Under the pieces are notes generated by a model that did not search any database, was not told the origin of the DNA, and saw nothing but the letters and a program-made list of their open reading frames with translations. From UBA987 sp002292105 (lineage in GTDB: Bacteria; Bacteroidota; Bacteroidia; NS11-12g; UBA9320): a stretch of 64,000 nt of DNA. The stretch is from contig OX044357.1 in NCBI GenBank assembly GCA_943846675.1, forward strand, positions 744,001-808,000. The letters are read 5' to 3'. Positions 52,523 to 60,950 of the stretch are shown here, one piece after another. Within the stretch, counting starts at the first letter, position 1; every line of letters starts with the position of its first letter. The position numbers were made by a program, and so were the translations under genes.

Positions 52523-54042
52523 TACAGCGGGTTGCCAGTCATCTCTGTCGGTTGCTCGACATTCATTAATTTTAGAATCGTCGGTGCAACATCGGCCAGT
52601 ATACCGTCGTTCATGGTGATGTTGTCCTCACCTAAAACGATACATGGCACTATGTTTACACTATGAGCCGTATTTGGTGAACCATCCGGGTTTACAGCAA
52701 AATCTGCGTTACCGTGATCCGCTATTATCACCATTTTGTACTTGTTCTTCAAGGCCGTTTCAACCAATTCCTTGACGCAACTATCTACCGTTTCACATGC
52801 CGTTTTAATTGCGGAAAAGACGCCAGTGTGTCCAACCATATCAGGGTTGGCAAAGTTTACGCAGAAAAAGTCGATGTCATTTTTATCAATTGCTGACTTC
52901 ACCTTGTCCTTCAGTTCTGGAGCGCTCATTTCTGGCTGTAAATCGTAGGTCGCCACTTTTGGAGAATTAACTAAAATGCGTTCTTCTCCTTTAAACGGAG
53001 TTTCTCTACCGCCACTAAAGAAAAAGGTAACGTGCGGATATTTCTCGGTTTCGGCAGCACGTAATTGTTTTAATCCCAAGTTTTCCAAATGCTCGCCAAT
53101 GGTCAGCTTTAGATCGTTATTGCCAAATATGACATTGACATCTTTAAACGTTTTGTCGTACTGCGTCATGGTGTAATACGACACATTGATTGGCGCCATA
53201 TTTTGTTCATGAAATGTTTCTTGTGTTAAAGCCATTGAGATTTCTCGTCCTCTATCCGTACGAAAGTTGAAACACAGCACAATGTCGTTTTCACTGATTG
53301 TTGCCATTGGGTTGTTGGCGGCATCCACCTGAATAATGGGCTGTACAAATTCGTCTGTAACATCAGAGGCATAAGATTGTTCAATCGCTTCAACGATGTT
53401 ATTGGTTTTTTTGCCCACTCCATGCACCATGGCATCATAGGCAAGTTTTACGCGTTCCCATCGTTTGTCACGATCCATGGCATAATACCTTCCAATTAGG
53501 CTGGCAAATTTTGCCTTACCCATTCTTGGGTCGGCCATAACTTCTTTTACAAAACCTTTACCACTTTTAGGATCACAATCGCGACCATCTAAGAAACCGT
53601 GAATGAAGGTCTTGCCGTCCAACCCATTATCTTGGAGAATTCCGCAAAGTGCTTTCAAGTGCTCATCACTACTGTGTACACCACCATTGCTCACTAAGCC
53701 CATCAAATGGATGTTTTTGCCGTTTTCTTTTGCTTCTTGTAATAGTTGCTGGAAATTGGGTTGTTCAAGAATCGTTTGGTCTTCAAAAGATTTGTTGATA
53801 CGCATGAGCATCTGATATACAACCCGACCAGCACCAATATTGATGTGACCTACTTCAGAGTTTCCCATTTGCCCTGGAGGCAAACCAACGTTTTCACCAA
53901 AAGTTTTTAAAGTGGACGTCGGTGCTGATTCCATCAAGCCATCCACAAACGGTGTGTTTGCTTTATATATCGCATCGGTATTGTCGTGTTTCCCGATCCC
54001 CCATCCGTCTAAAATGAGTAGAATTGCCTTGTTGTGCGCCAT
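52519..54042 (-). CDS. gpmI: 2,3-bisphosphoglycerate-independent phosphoglycerate mutase
   Basis: Mn-dependent glycolytic enzyme of 507 residues of the alkaline phosphatase superfamily. Seen: LLILDGWGIGKHDNTDAIYK, the catalytic serine in GQMGNSEVGHINIGAGRVVY, HGFLDGRDCDPKSG, FNFRTDRGREIS and the metal site VIIADHGNADFAVNPDG. Length is normal. An exact -7 element stands 4 bases before the ATG. Confidence 0.97.
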   Translation of the reverse strand: MAHNKAILLILDGWGIGKHDNTDAIYKANTPFVDGLMESAPTSTLKTFGENVGLPPGQMGNSEVGHINIGAGRVVYQMLMRINKSFEDQTILEQPNFQQLLQEAKENGKNIHLMGLVSNGGVHSSDEHLKALCGILQDNGLDGKTFIHGFLDGRDCDPKSGKGFVKEVMADPRMGKAKFASLIGRYYAMDRDKRWERVKLAYDAMVHGVGKKTNNIVEAIEQSYASDVTDEFVQPIIQVDAANNPMATISENDIVLCFNFRTDRGREISMALTQETFHEQNMAPINVSYYTMTQYDKTFKDVNVIFGNNDLKLTIGEHLENLGLKQLRAAETEKYPHVTFFFSGGRETPFKGEERILVNSPKVATYDLQPEMSAPELKDKVKSAIDKNDIDFFCVNFANPDMVGHTGVFSAIKTACETVDSCVKELVETALKNKYKMVIIADHGNADFAVNPDGSPNTAHSVNIVPCIVLGEDNITMNDGILADVAPTILKLMNVEQPTEMTGNPLY

Positions 54043-54046
54043 GGCG

Positions 54047-54054
54047 CAAAGTTA
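54047..54054 (-). promoter_or_regulatory. -7 element 4 bases before gpmI
   Basis: Minus-strand TAACTTTG is an exact TAnnTTTG match, 4 bases before the ATG at 54042, predicting a leaderless mRNA. Confidence 0.6.
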
Positions 54055-54081
54055 ATTCAATGGATAATTAATGATTGGTAA

Positions 54082-54102
54082 TTCACAATTAATGATTGTG
54101 AA
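54082..54102. repeat. perfect inverted repeat upstream of gpmI
   Basis: TTCACAAT and ATTGTGAA form an 8-bp stem around TAATG. It sits about 28 bases upstream of the gpmI -7 element, where an operator or a hairpin at the end of the upstream transcript is possible. No T-run on either side. Confidence 0.45.
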
Positions 54103-54192
54103 ATAACGATTAACGGGAAAACGGCACTCGGAACAATTAGTACTAGGTGCAGGCGCAAGCTGAATAGTTTTACTCTTGATTTTTAGGTTTGA

Positions 54193-54209
54193 GTCATTCA
54201 GAGCGAAGC
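54193..54209 (+). repeat. dispersed intergenic repeat, copy 3
   Basis: GTCATTCAGAGCGAAGC, one base different from the copies at 46082 and 47091, in the 193-base gap before gpmI. Confidence 0.55.
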
Positions 54210-54235
54210 CTGAATTTTGAGTCAATGCCGCCTTG

Positions 54236-54610
54236 TCAAACATAACAAGATAGAATGCGCTGCTGAATCATGTTGTTCATCCTCCTATTGAGTTGTGAGG
54301 ATATCTCCATATACTTTTGATGTTCTTCGAGTGTGAATAGTCCAATAACCAAGCCGCGCAATTCGGTCTTCAGCCTTGCACTCGTTTTAAACAAGTTAAT
54401 AATATATGCATCAATCTGAACCGGATTAAGTGATTCCAAAGACCCTTTTGTCTGTTGTAAATAATGTTCGAAGCAACTAAAGATTAGGTCGTGTTGAAGC
54501 TTAATAATCGGTCGAAGCACCTCATTCTGAAATCTTTCTTCCTCACTAAAATTTTGAGTTAATACGATACTCGGAATTTCTGGTCGAAGTTGTTTTTTTA
54601 AATCACTCAT
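54236..54610 (-). CDS. conserved small protein of unknown function
   Basis: The 124 residues are mostly helical, with FSEEERFQNEVLRPIIKLQH, RGLVIGLFTLEEHQKYMEIS and LNRRMNNMIQQRIL. From memory, Flavobacteriia have a conserved protein of this size and pattern, sometimes annotated glyoxalase, though no metal-binding glyoxalase motif is visible. Its start overlaps the flavin reductase fusion gene by 8 bases, so the two are probably cotranscribed. Confidence 0.65.
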   Translation of the reverse strand: MSDLKKQLRPEIPSIVLTQNFSEEERFQNEVLRPIIKLQHDLIFSCFEHYLQQTKGSLESLNPVQIDAYIINLFKTSARLKTELRGLVIGLFTLEEHQKYMEISSQLNRRMNNMIQQRILSCYV

Positions 54611-55643
54611 CTGATTTTGTTACTTTACTCCATACCTTGTCACTGTTCAGTTTAAACGATCCAAGGTGTTTCCTTTTCCAAGTGTGCGGTGGAATTAATG
54701 ATAGAAAATTTTCATCTCTGTTTTCTTTTTCATACAAGTGATAAACCTCGCCTATGATAGGCTCAAAGTCACAGTGTGTGTTGTACAGCAATTCATTAAC
54801 GGCATATTCGTCAAGCAGTAATTCATACTCTGATTTAATGAGTTCAATCTTACTTTTTAGTACGTGATTAAAACCTGTAATTCCTCGATTTTTCCATATT
54901 GAGAGGTTATTTGCTGTGATACTTGGTGCACCCACATTTGTCCCATATGGCAATAGTTTGGCATTATATGTTTGAGATTCCTCGTCAAATACAGTGCTGT
55001 CAGGGCGCTTCTGTCTATTGAAGTTGGGTAGGTTTTCTTTCCTTGCGTACGGGATATTTGCAAATTTCTGAACTGCTGAATATTGATTTAATCCAGTAAC
55101 ACAAACATCATTCGCTTTTTCTAAATCTAATGCGCCATCTTCTTCTACGTAATCATTTTCAGTAATAACACACTGGACTTCACCGACTAGAAGGCGACAA
55201 TTGCTCTCTTGTAGCTCAATGTCTTCAATCAGTTTCAATCCTATTTTAATCTTACTTTCAGCAACGAATGGTGCATGGAACTTGTCGAAATAGGATTCCC
55301 CCAGATTACATTCCTCAAATTCGGATTGATTGGATTCGAACTTTACCGAAGTATAATGTGCTTGGTCTAGAAAGGATTTATGGACATGGTTGATGGTATA
55401 GAATGCCGTGTCTATTATGTTTTTATAGGTGTGCCTTGGCAAAGTAAGCGGCCTCATAATAAAACCGATACGGGCTGGGTTTGAGCTAATGTGAACGATG
55501 GAATTGAAGATTGCCAAATTGGATAAGCCGTCTTTGCTTTTGGTCCCGACAAGATGAACTCCCTTATATCCAGATAGCGAGTTGATAAATTTCAATCGGT
55601 ATTCAGTATTCCAATTATTGATTTCTTCTTTTTGAACGATCAT
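54603..55643 (-). CDS. flavin reductase-like protein fused to DUF2452
   Basis: The 346 residues have two parts. Residues 1 to about 210 form an FMN-binding split barrel of the flavin reductase family (YKGVHLVGTKSKDGLSNLAI, NPARIGFIMRP, TAFYTINHVHKSFLDQAHYT). From about residue 213 a complete DUF2452-like domain follows: RPDSTVFDEESQTYNAKLLP, YGTNVGAPSITANNLSIW, FEPIIGEVYHLYEKENRD and FLSLIPPHTW. I know these as separate proteins, so this looks like a fusion. No frameshift is visible at the join. Substrate unknown. Confidence 0.75.
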   Translation of the reverse strand: MIVQKEEINNWNTEYRLKFINSLSGYKGVHLVGTKSKDGLSNLAIFNSIVHISSNPARIGFIMRPLTLPRHTYKNIIDTAFYTINHVHKSFLDQAHYTSVKFESNQSEFEECNLGESYFDKFHAPFVAESKIKIGLKLIEDIELQESNCRLLVGEVQCVITENDYVEEDGALDLEKANDVCVTGLNQYSAVQKFANIPYARKENLPNFNRQKRPDSTVFDEESQTYNAKLLPYGTNVGAPSITANNLSIWKNRGITGFNHVLKSKIELIKSEYELLLDEYAVNELLYNTHCDFEPIIGEVYHLYEKENRDENFLSLIPPHTWKRKHLGSFKLNSDKVWSKVTKSDE

Positions 55644-55769
55644 ATGGTATTATGACTAACTCTAACTAAAAACATCAGTCGGTTTAATTTGTTTTTGCCA
55701 TAGTCCGTTTCTAAAATGATCTTAGTAAATCAACACGTTGTTCTTATGTAGGATGTGTTCTAGCGTTAC

Positions 55770-56100
55770 TCATGAGTCTGATAATACCCCTGAGAACTCT
55801 TTAAGAGAGTCTATTCTCCATCCGTCAATTTCATCCAGGCCAAAACAACAGTCTCCTTTTAACAAACCAATGGTTTTGTTTATTTACGTTCTTTGGTGAG
55901 ACATTAAGTTCTCGTGCTTTGTAGTATTCATGAAGCAAGAAGCCATATAGCCATTAAATATGAAAGGTTGGGCTGCTCCATGCATTGGTATCTTCTATTT
56001 CGGGATAAGCAGTTCGAATGATTTCCTATACACGCTGTATGTTAGGCAATGTCGTACGGTCCTTTTTAACGAACTATTCGTCAACAATCGGATTCTTATT
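55770..56100 (-). pseudogene. possible decayed gene remnant
   Basis: The minus strand holds a 37-codon open stretch ending at the TGA 55770-55772 and reading KTIGLLKGDCCFGLDEIDG, WRIDSLKEFSGVLSDS. It continues upstream through one stop (TAA at 55884-55886) as NGYMASCFMNTTKHENLMSH, and after a frame change as IIRTAYPEIEDTNAWSSPTF. The pattern suggests an old coding sequence broken by a stop and a frameshift. I do not recognise the protein. The rest of the gap 55644-56172 shows nothing else. Confidence 0.3.
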
Positions 56101-56172
56101 CATGGACGATTCTCATTGAAACTAGTCTAACCACTTAATTATTAAACATTAAGAATTAAACATTCAAAATTT

Positions 56173-56760
56173 CTACAGGTCCTGTTGCGCAATCGCGCGT
56201 ATTACCCAGTTGCCATTAACGCCAATACCGTCGTTTGAGTTCCATGTGCCGTCCTTATCTTTTAGCCAGTTCTTGGTTTCCTCATAGGCGCCATCAAACT
56301 CTTCAGCAAAAGAAGGGAAGCCTTTGGTGTCAAGTATTTCGAATGCCACACGAACATCTTGACCCGCCTCTAGACGGACGTTGCTAGATTTTATGTTTAA
56401 ATCGGTAAGAGAGGTTAATGCAGAGGCCATTGTGTGTTTGGAAGAATGAATCATTTCACCCGGATTCGCTTCGCCGTTGTCTTTATATATTTTTAAGGTT
56501 AACTCTCTATTTGCTGGCGTGTTCCCAGTTCCGCCAAACAAGCATTGAATGTTGGTTATCTGATAAGAGCCAGGCAATCCTTCAAGAGTTACAGCAACCT
56601 CTTCTCCAATTACATCTGTGCCTCTAAATTTTGAATCACCGCCATCGCTGTAGCCATGAAACTGCATTTCTACACGTCTGGTTGACGGACCGTCATCAGA
56701 ATTACAAGAGAATAATAAAAGACCACAGGTCGCAAGAGAAAGAAGAATTAGTTTTTTCAT
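56173..56760 (-). CDS. putative lipoprotein of unknown function
   Basis: The start is the ATG at 56760, giving MKKLILLSLATCGLLLFSC with lipobox FSC; the frame is open 36 codons further but those lack a signal. The mature 175 residues look like a beta-sandwich: VGEEVAVTLEGLPGSYQI, NRELTLKIYKDNGEANPGEM, VRLEAGQDVRVAFEILD. This pattern resembles small carbohydrate- or matrix-binding domains. Trp residues cluster at the end (WLKDKDGTWNSND, GNWVIRAIAQ). No neighbour suggests a role. Confidence 0.65.
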   Translation of the reverse strand: MKKLILLSLATCGLLLFSCNSDDGPSTRRVEMQFHGYSDGGDSKFRGTDVIGEEVAVTLEGLPGSYQITNIQCLFGGTGNTPANRELTLKIYKDNGEANPGEMIHSSKHTMASALTSLTDLNIKSSNVRLEAGQDVRVAFEILDTKGFPSFAEEFDGAYEETKNWLKDKDGTWNSNDGIGVNGNWVIRAIAQQDL

Positions 56761-57081
56761 ATATGACAATACTTTTCGATGTGATAAAATTACAAAAACT
56801 AAATACAATCTAAGTCTTGGCGAACCAAAGAATCTTAGAATACGATTGATGTACATGGGATATAACATTTGTCATACGGTTATCTCACCATCGTCAGGCG
56901 GTGAAATCAAGTAATGGTGACATTTGCATCAATGTATAGGTCATTCTTCTTTTATGGGTTTTTTGATTTAACCATTTTGGTTAAACGTAACCCAGAGTGA
57001 GTTAAGGCGGTAAGCCAACCATAAGGCTCATCGTCCTTCAGACATTCAATCATCCAATCATTCAAAACTCAACATTACCAC
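56761..57081. other. divergent regulatory region upstream of hmgA
   Basis: This 321-base gap lies between the divergent lipoprotein gene and hmgA. It holds a perfect hairpin or operator at 56967-56985 (TTTAACC, loop ATTTT, GGTTAAA) about 97 bases before hmgA. A near -7 match GACATTTG lies at 56919-56926. The last 50 bases carry the CATTCAATC phrase also found at 46900-47460. No gene is seen. Confidence 0.45.
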
Positions 57082-58248
57082 ATGCCTAGATATCATACAT
57101 TAGGTCAAATACCGAATAAAAGACATATCACCTTTGAAAAACCTGAGGGTGGATTATACCAAGAAGAACTTTTTGGAACAGCAGGTTTTGCAGGAATGTC
57201 GTCGTTAATTTATCACCTTTATCCGCCAACAGTGGTCAGTGAGGTGAAACGATTAACCGACGTTACACCAATAATTGCCATTGAAAAGAACATGCAAGCC
57301 CTAAGTTTTCAAGGCTTTAGTTTAACTCCTGAAAAGGATTATTTAAAAAGTAGGAAGACTCTGTTTGTCAATAATGACCTACACATAGGTTTGGCTGCAC
57401 CCATTGAATTTTCTTCAGACTATTTCTACAGAAACTCTGATGCTGATGAAATGTTATTCGTGCATGCAGGTTCAGGAACGTTAAAAACCATGTACGGAAA
57501 CCTCAAATTTGCATACGGCGATTATTTGATCATCCCGAGAGGAACAACGTACCAAATTGACTTTGATACAGAAGACAACAGGCTACTGTACATCGAGTCG
57601 TTTAGTGAAATAACAACACCGCGCAGATATAGAAACGACTACGGCCAGTTTCTTGAACATTCACCATTTTGTGAACGTGATTTTAGGTTACCAACAGACC
57701 TGCAAACACATAATGAAAAAGGGTCATTCAAAGTGATTTCTAAAAAGCAAGGTGTGTTGTGGGAGTATACGCACGCAAACCACCCATTTGACGTCGTAGG
57801 ATGGGATGGGTTTAATTACCCTTACCCTTACGCTTTCTCGATTCTCGATTTTGAACCACTAACAGGCCGAATACATATGCCGCCCCCAATCCATCAGCAA
57901 TGGGAGTCTGCAGGATTTGTTGTGTGTTCATTTGTGCCGCGATTGTATGATTATCATCCCAAAGCGATACCCGCTCCGTACCATCACAGTAATGTGGACT
58001 CTGAAGAGATTCTCTATTACGTTGATGGGGATTTTATGAGCAGAAATAACATCAAAAAAGGGCAAATTACCTTACATCCTGGAGGCATCCCACACGGGCC
58101 ACACCCTGGTGCCATTGAACGAAGTGTTGGGAAAACCAAAACTGAGGAGCTAGCCGTGATGATTGACCCGTTTGCACCGCTTTCAATAACCAAAGCAGCC
58201 ATGGACTTACAAGTGGACGATTATTACAAATCTTGGATTGCAGAATAA
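57082..58248 (+). CDS. hmgA: homogentisate 1,2-dioxygenase
   Basis: Fe(II) ring-cleaving dioxygenase of 388 residues in tyrosine breakdown. Seen: YRNSDADEMLFVHAGSGTL in the cupin-like N-part, the iron site YHHSNVDSEEILYY, and GGIPHGPHPGAIE with the third histidine region. It is 12 bases before hppD, the preceding enzyme of the pathway, in one operon with kynA. Confidence 0.95.
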   Translation: MPRYHTLGQIPNKRHITFEKPEGGLYQEELFGTAGFAGMSSLIYHLYPPTVVSEVKRLTDVTPIIAIEKNMQALSFQGFSLTPEKDYLKSRKTLFVNNDLHIGLAAPIEFSSDYFYRNSDADEMLFVHAGSGTLKTMYGNLKFAYGDYLIIPRGTTYQIDFDTEDNRLLYIESFSEITTPRRYRNDYGQFLEHSPFCERDFRLPTDLQTHNEKGSFKVISKKQGVLWEYTHANHPFDVVGWDGFNYPYPYAFSILDFEPLTGRIHMPPPIHQQWESAGFVVCSFVPRLYDYHPKAIPAPYHHSNVDSEEILYYVDGDFMSRNNIKKGQITLHPGGIPHGPHPGAIERSVGKTKTEELAVMIDPFAPLSITKAAMDLQVDDYYKSWIAE

Positions 58249-58260
58249 AAATATAGAACA

Positions 58261-59426
58261 ATGGAGAACTTAACAGACGTAAAGAATTACAAATACAGTT
58301 TAGAGAAAATATTTCCGGAAGCCGACGATTTTTTGCCGCTTCTAGGTACGGATTATGTGGAGCTATATGTAGGAAACGCAAAACAAGCAGCGCACTTTTA
58401 TAAAACGGCGCTCGGTTTTCAATCTTTAGCTTATGCAGGTCTTGAAACCGGACTTAAAGACAGAACGAGTTATGTGGTTGTTCAGGATAAAATTCGGTTA
58501 GTGCTTACCACGCCAATGCCAGGAACAGAAAACAACGAAATTTTTGACCATATCACCAAACATGGCGATGGTGTTAAAGTAATTGCTTTGTGGGTTGAAG
58601 ATGCCAAAAAATCATGGGAAAAAACAACTAAGCGTGGTGCTGTCTCCTTTTTTGAACCACGGGTAGAGTCAGACAAAGATGGTGAAGTCGTTCGGTCTGC
58701 CATTAGAACATATGGCGATACGGTTCATGTATTTGTTGAACGTAAGAACTACAATGGGGTGTTTTTGCCAAAATTTGAAAAATGGGAATCGCATTATAAT
58801 CCAACTGAAGTAGGATTACGTTACATAGACCATATGGTTGGCAATGTTGATTGGGGAGAGATGAATGTTTGGGCTAAGTTTTATAATGAGATTATGGGAT
58901 TTGCCAATCTGATTACCTTCGACGACAACGATATCTCAACAGATTACACGGCATTAATGAGTAAGGTGATGACCAACGGCAACGGCCGCATCAAATTCCC
59001 AATAAATGAACCAGCAGAAGGAGAAGGTAAAAAGAAATCTCAGATTGAAGAATACGTCGATTTTTACCAAGGACCTGGATGCCAGCATATCGCTGTTGCC
59101 ACCAACGATATCGTTTTTACAGTTAGCGAAATGAAAAAGAGAGGTGTGGAGTTCTTGTATGTTCCGGGAACTTATTACGACACGGTAGCCAACAGAGTAG
59201 GTGAAATAGCAGAAGATTTAGAAGTGCTTAAACAGCACGGTATTTTATGGTTGACCGCGATGATGAAGGCTATTTACTTCAAATTTTTACGAAGCCAGTG
59301 ACAGACAGACCAACCTTATTTTTTGAAATTATTCAACGAAAAGGGGCTCAGTCTTTCGGGAAAGGAAATTTTAAAGCGTTATTTGAATCCATTAAAGCAG
59401 AACAAGCTAGAAGAGGAACCTTATAA
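58261..59426 (+). pseudogene. hppD: 4-hydroxyphenylpyruvate dioxygenase, frameshifted near the 3' end
   Basis: The first 328 or so codons read as a normal HPPD, with the two VOC domains and iron ligands His in LRYIDHMVGN and His in GPGCQHIAVAT. At TATTTTATGG (59241-59250) the frame breaks: the open frame ends at 59301 with LTAMMKAIYFKFLRSQ. Frame +2 from 59250 continues VDRDDEGYLLQIFTKPVTDR, then TLFFEIIQRKGAQSFG and FKALFESIKAEQARRGTL, stopping at 59426 where TAATG overlaps the kynA start. The third iron ligand, the Glu in FFEIIQRKG, lies after the break, so the unshifted product should be inactive. The cause could be a real indel of +2 or -1 or an assembly error in the T-run. Confidence 0.9.
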
Positions 59427-60370
59427 TGAGTAAAATGACAAGACAGGAGCTGCTGGATGCTATTGAAGCCAAGTACGCAGCTCAAGGACAAGATATGGAC
59501 GTCCATTTATCGGGATTGTTGCATGCAGAAACAATGACCTATTGGGATTTTGCCAATGTTGATGCATTATTGTCTCTGCAAATTAAGCGGACAAACCTGC
59601 CCGATGAGATGGTATTTATCATGTACCATCAGATCAACGAGCTCTTGTTTAAAATGATTTTGTGGGAGATTGAACAGATCTCTCATAATGATGACATCAA
59701 ACCCGAAAATTTTGCCATGCATTTGGCTCGGATTAGTCGGTATTTCGACATGCTTTCTAATTCTTTTGATATCATGGCTGAAGGTATGGAGATTGAGCAA
59801 TACATGAAATTCCGGGATACCTTGACGCCGGCCAGTGGGTTTCAAAGCGCACAGTATCGAAAAATCGAAATTGCCTCGACAGAGTTAATCAATCTAATCG
59901 ATTATAGATTTAGAGCGGATATAGACAGAGATACACCATATTCTCATGCATTTGAGCATATGTATTGGATGGCGGCAGGTAAGGATTATAAAACGGGTAA
60001 GAAAAGCAAGTTGATGCAGAATTTTGAAAAGAAATACCGCGTTGAGCTTATTAACTACATGACCGAGTATAACCTCGTTAACCTGTGGACGAAATTCAAA
60101 CAACTACCTAAGGAATATCAAGAAGATAAGCAGTTGATTAACGAGATGCGTCATTACGATCATACCGTCAATATTAGCTGGGTAATGCATCATTACAATG
60201 CGGCTTCAAAGTATCTCGACAGCGGTGAGAAAGGTGCTAAAGCCACTGGAGGAAGCGATTGGCATAAATACATGCATCCGCGTTACCAACGTCGTATTTT
60301 CTTCCCTGAATTGTGGAGTAAAGAGGAGCTTGACAATTGGGGGGTTACGAATCTTGAAAATCACAAGTGA
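59426..60370 (+). CDS. kynA: tryptophan 2,3-dioxygenase
   Basis: Haem-dependent enzyme of 314 residues opening the indole ring of tryptophan, first step of the kynurenine route. Seen: FIMYHQINELLFKMILWEIE with the substrate His and proximal helix, RDTLTPASGFQSAQYRKIE and KATGGSDWHKYM. Its ATG overlaps the restored hppD stop by one base, so it was built as an operon with hmgA and hppD. Other kynurenine genes are not in the window. Confidence 0.93.
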   Translation: MSKMTRQELLDAIEAKYAAQGQDMDVHLSGLLHAETMTYWDFANVDALLSLQIKRTNLPDEMVFIMYHQINELLFKMILWEIEQISHNDDIKPENFAMHLARISRYFDMLSNSFDIMAEGMEIEQYMKFRDTLTPASGFQSAQYRKIEIASTELINLIDYRFRADIDRDTPYSHAFEHMYWMAAGKDYKTGKKSKLMQNFEKKYRVELINYMTEYNLVNLWTKFKQLPKEYQEDKQLINEMRHYDHTVNISWVMHHYNAASKYLDSGEKGAKATGGSDWHKYMHPRYQRRIFFPELWSKEELDNWGVTNLENHK

Positions 60371-60413
60371 TTTTTAATGTTTAATTTTTAATGATGAATG
60401 TTTAATACCGTCA

Positions 60414-60455
60414 CATCATATTATGTGCTCCTGAATTTCATAGTGCTTAATTAAT
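60414..60455 (+). repeat. 42-base direct repeat, copy A
   Basis: Starts CATCATATTATGTGCTCCTG and ends GCTTAATTAAT. Copy B at 60768-60809 differs at a single base. Confidence 0.7.
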
Positions 60456-60721
60456 TGAGAGTTGATAATTGAGAGTTGAAAATTGAAAGTTGGAAACGCT
60501 TGATTTATCCATGAATTAACAATTGATTTTGGCGAGTAAGGCTTACAGAAATGCGAGCCGGCGAAGGAGTGAATTGAGGATGCCTTAGAAAATCAATAAA
60601 AGTGCTTGCATTTGTCTGCCAGAGGCCGACTATCTTTTATTAGCTTTTCTTGGCATTTGAAAGAGCGTGCGGAAGCATATTTCTGTTAAGACTTTTTGTT
60701 TCGTTTTTGGTCTCAAAAATG

Positions 60722-60753
60722 AAATCGGGTTATAGGGCGGAAGCCCTAATGGA
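60722..60753 (+). repeat. hairpin repeat with GGAA loop, copy A
   Basis: AAATCGGGTTATAGGGCGGA then AGCCCTAATGGA. TAGGGC and GCCCTA form a 6-bp stem closed by GGAA, a GNRA-type tetraloop in RNA. A near copy lies at 60860-60890. Confidence 0.6.
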
Positions 60754-60767
60754 AAAAAAATATTAAA

Positions 60768-60809
60768 CATCATATTATGTGCTCCTGAATTTCATAGAGC
60801 TTAATTAAT
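60768..60809 (+). repeat. 42-base direct repeat, copy B
   Basis: Same sequence as 60414-60455 with T replaced by A once (CATAGAGC for CATAGTGC). It follows the first GGAA hairpin by 14 bases. Confidence 0.7.
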
Positions 60810-60859
60810 CATTAATCACTAATTGAGAATTGAAAATGTTGGATTTGTCCATGATTTAA

Positions 60860-60890
60860 AAATCGGGTTATGGGCGGAAGCCCTAATGGA
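60860..60890 (+). repeat. hairpin repeat with GGAA loop, copy B
   Basis: AAATCGGGTTATGGGCGGAA then GCCCTAATGGA. It equals copy A except for one missing base, which shortens the stem to GGGC/GCCC with the loop GGAA unchanged. Confidence 0.6.
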
Positions 60891-60950
60891 CAAACAACTA
60901 TTAAAAAGTAAACATTAAGAATTAACAATTGATTCCAGCGAAGCTGGAAT

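Larger units (their letters stand above)
60371..60950. other. repeat-rich intergenic region, no gene seen
   Basis: This 580-base gap lies between kynA and the convergent ccmB. It holds two interleaved repeat pairs (listed separately), AT-rich phrases such as AATTGAGAGTTG, and a middle part (60640-60715) with GACTTTTTGTTTCGTTTTTGG. No frame with family features was found on either strand. Confidence 0.6.

Noticed and set aside
54052..54243. 63-codon minus-strand frame between gpmI and the small protein gene
   Set aside because: It is built from the dispersed repeat and the inverted repeat upstream of gpmI, covers the gpmI promoter, and resembles no family.
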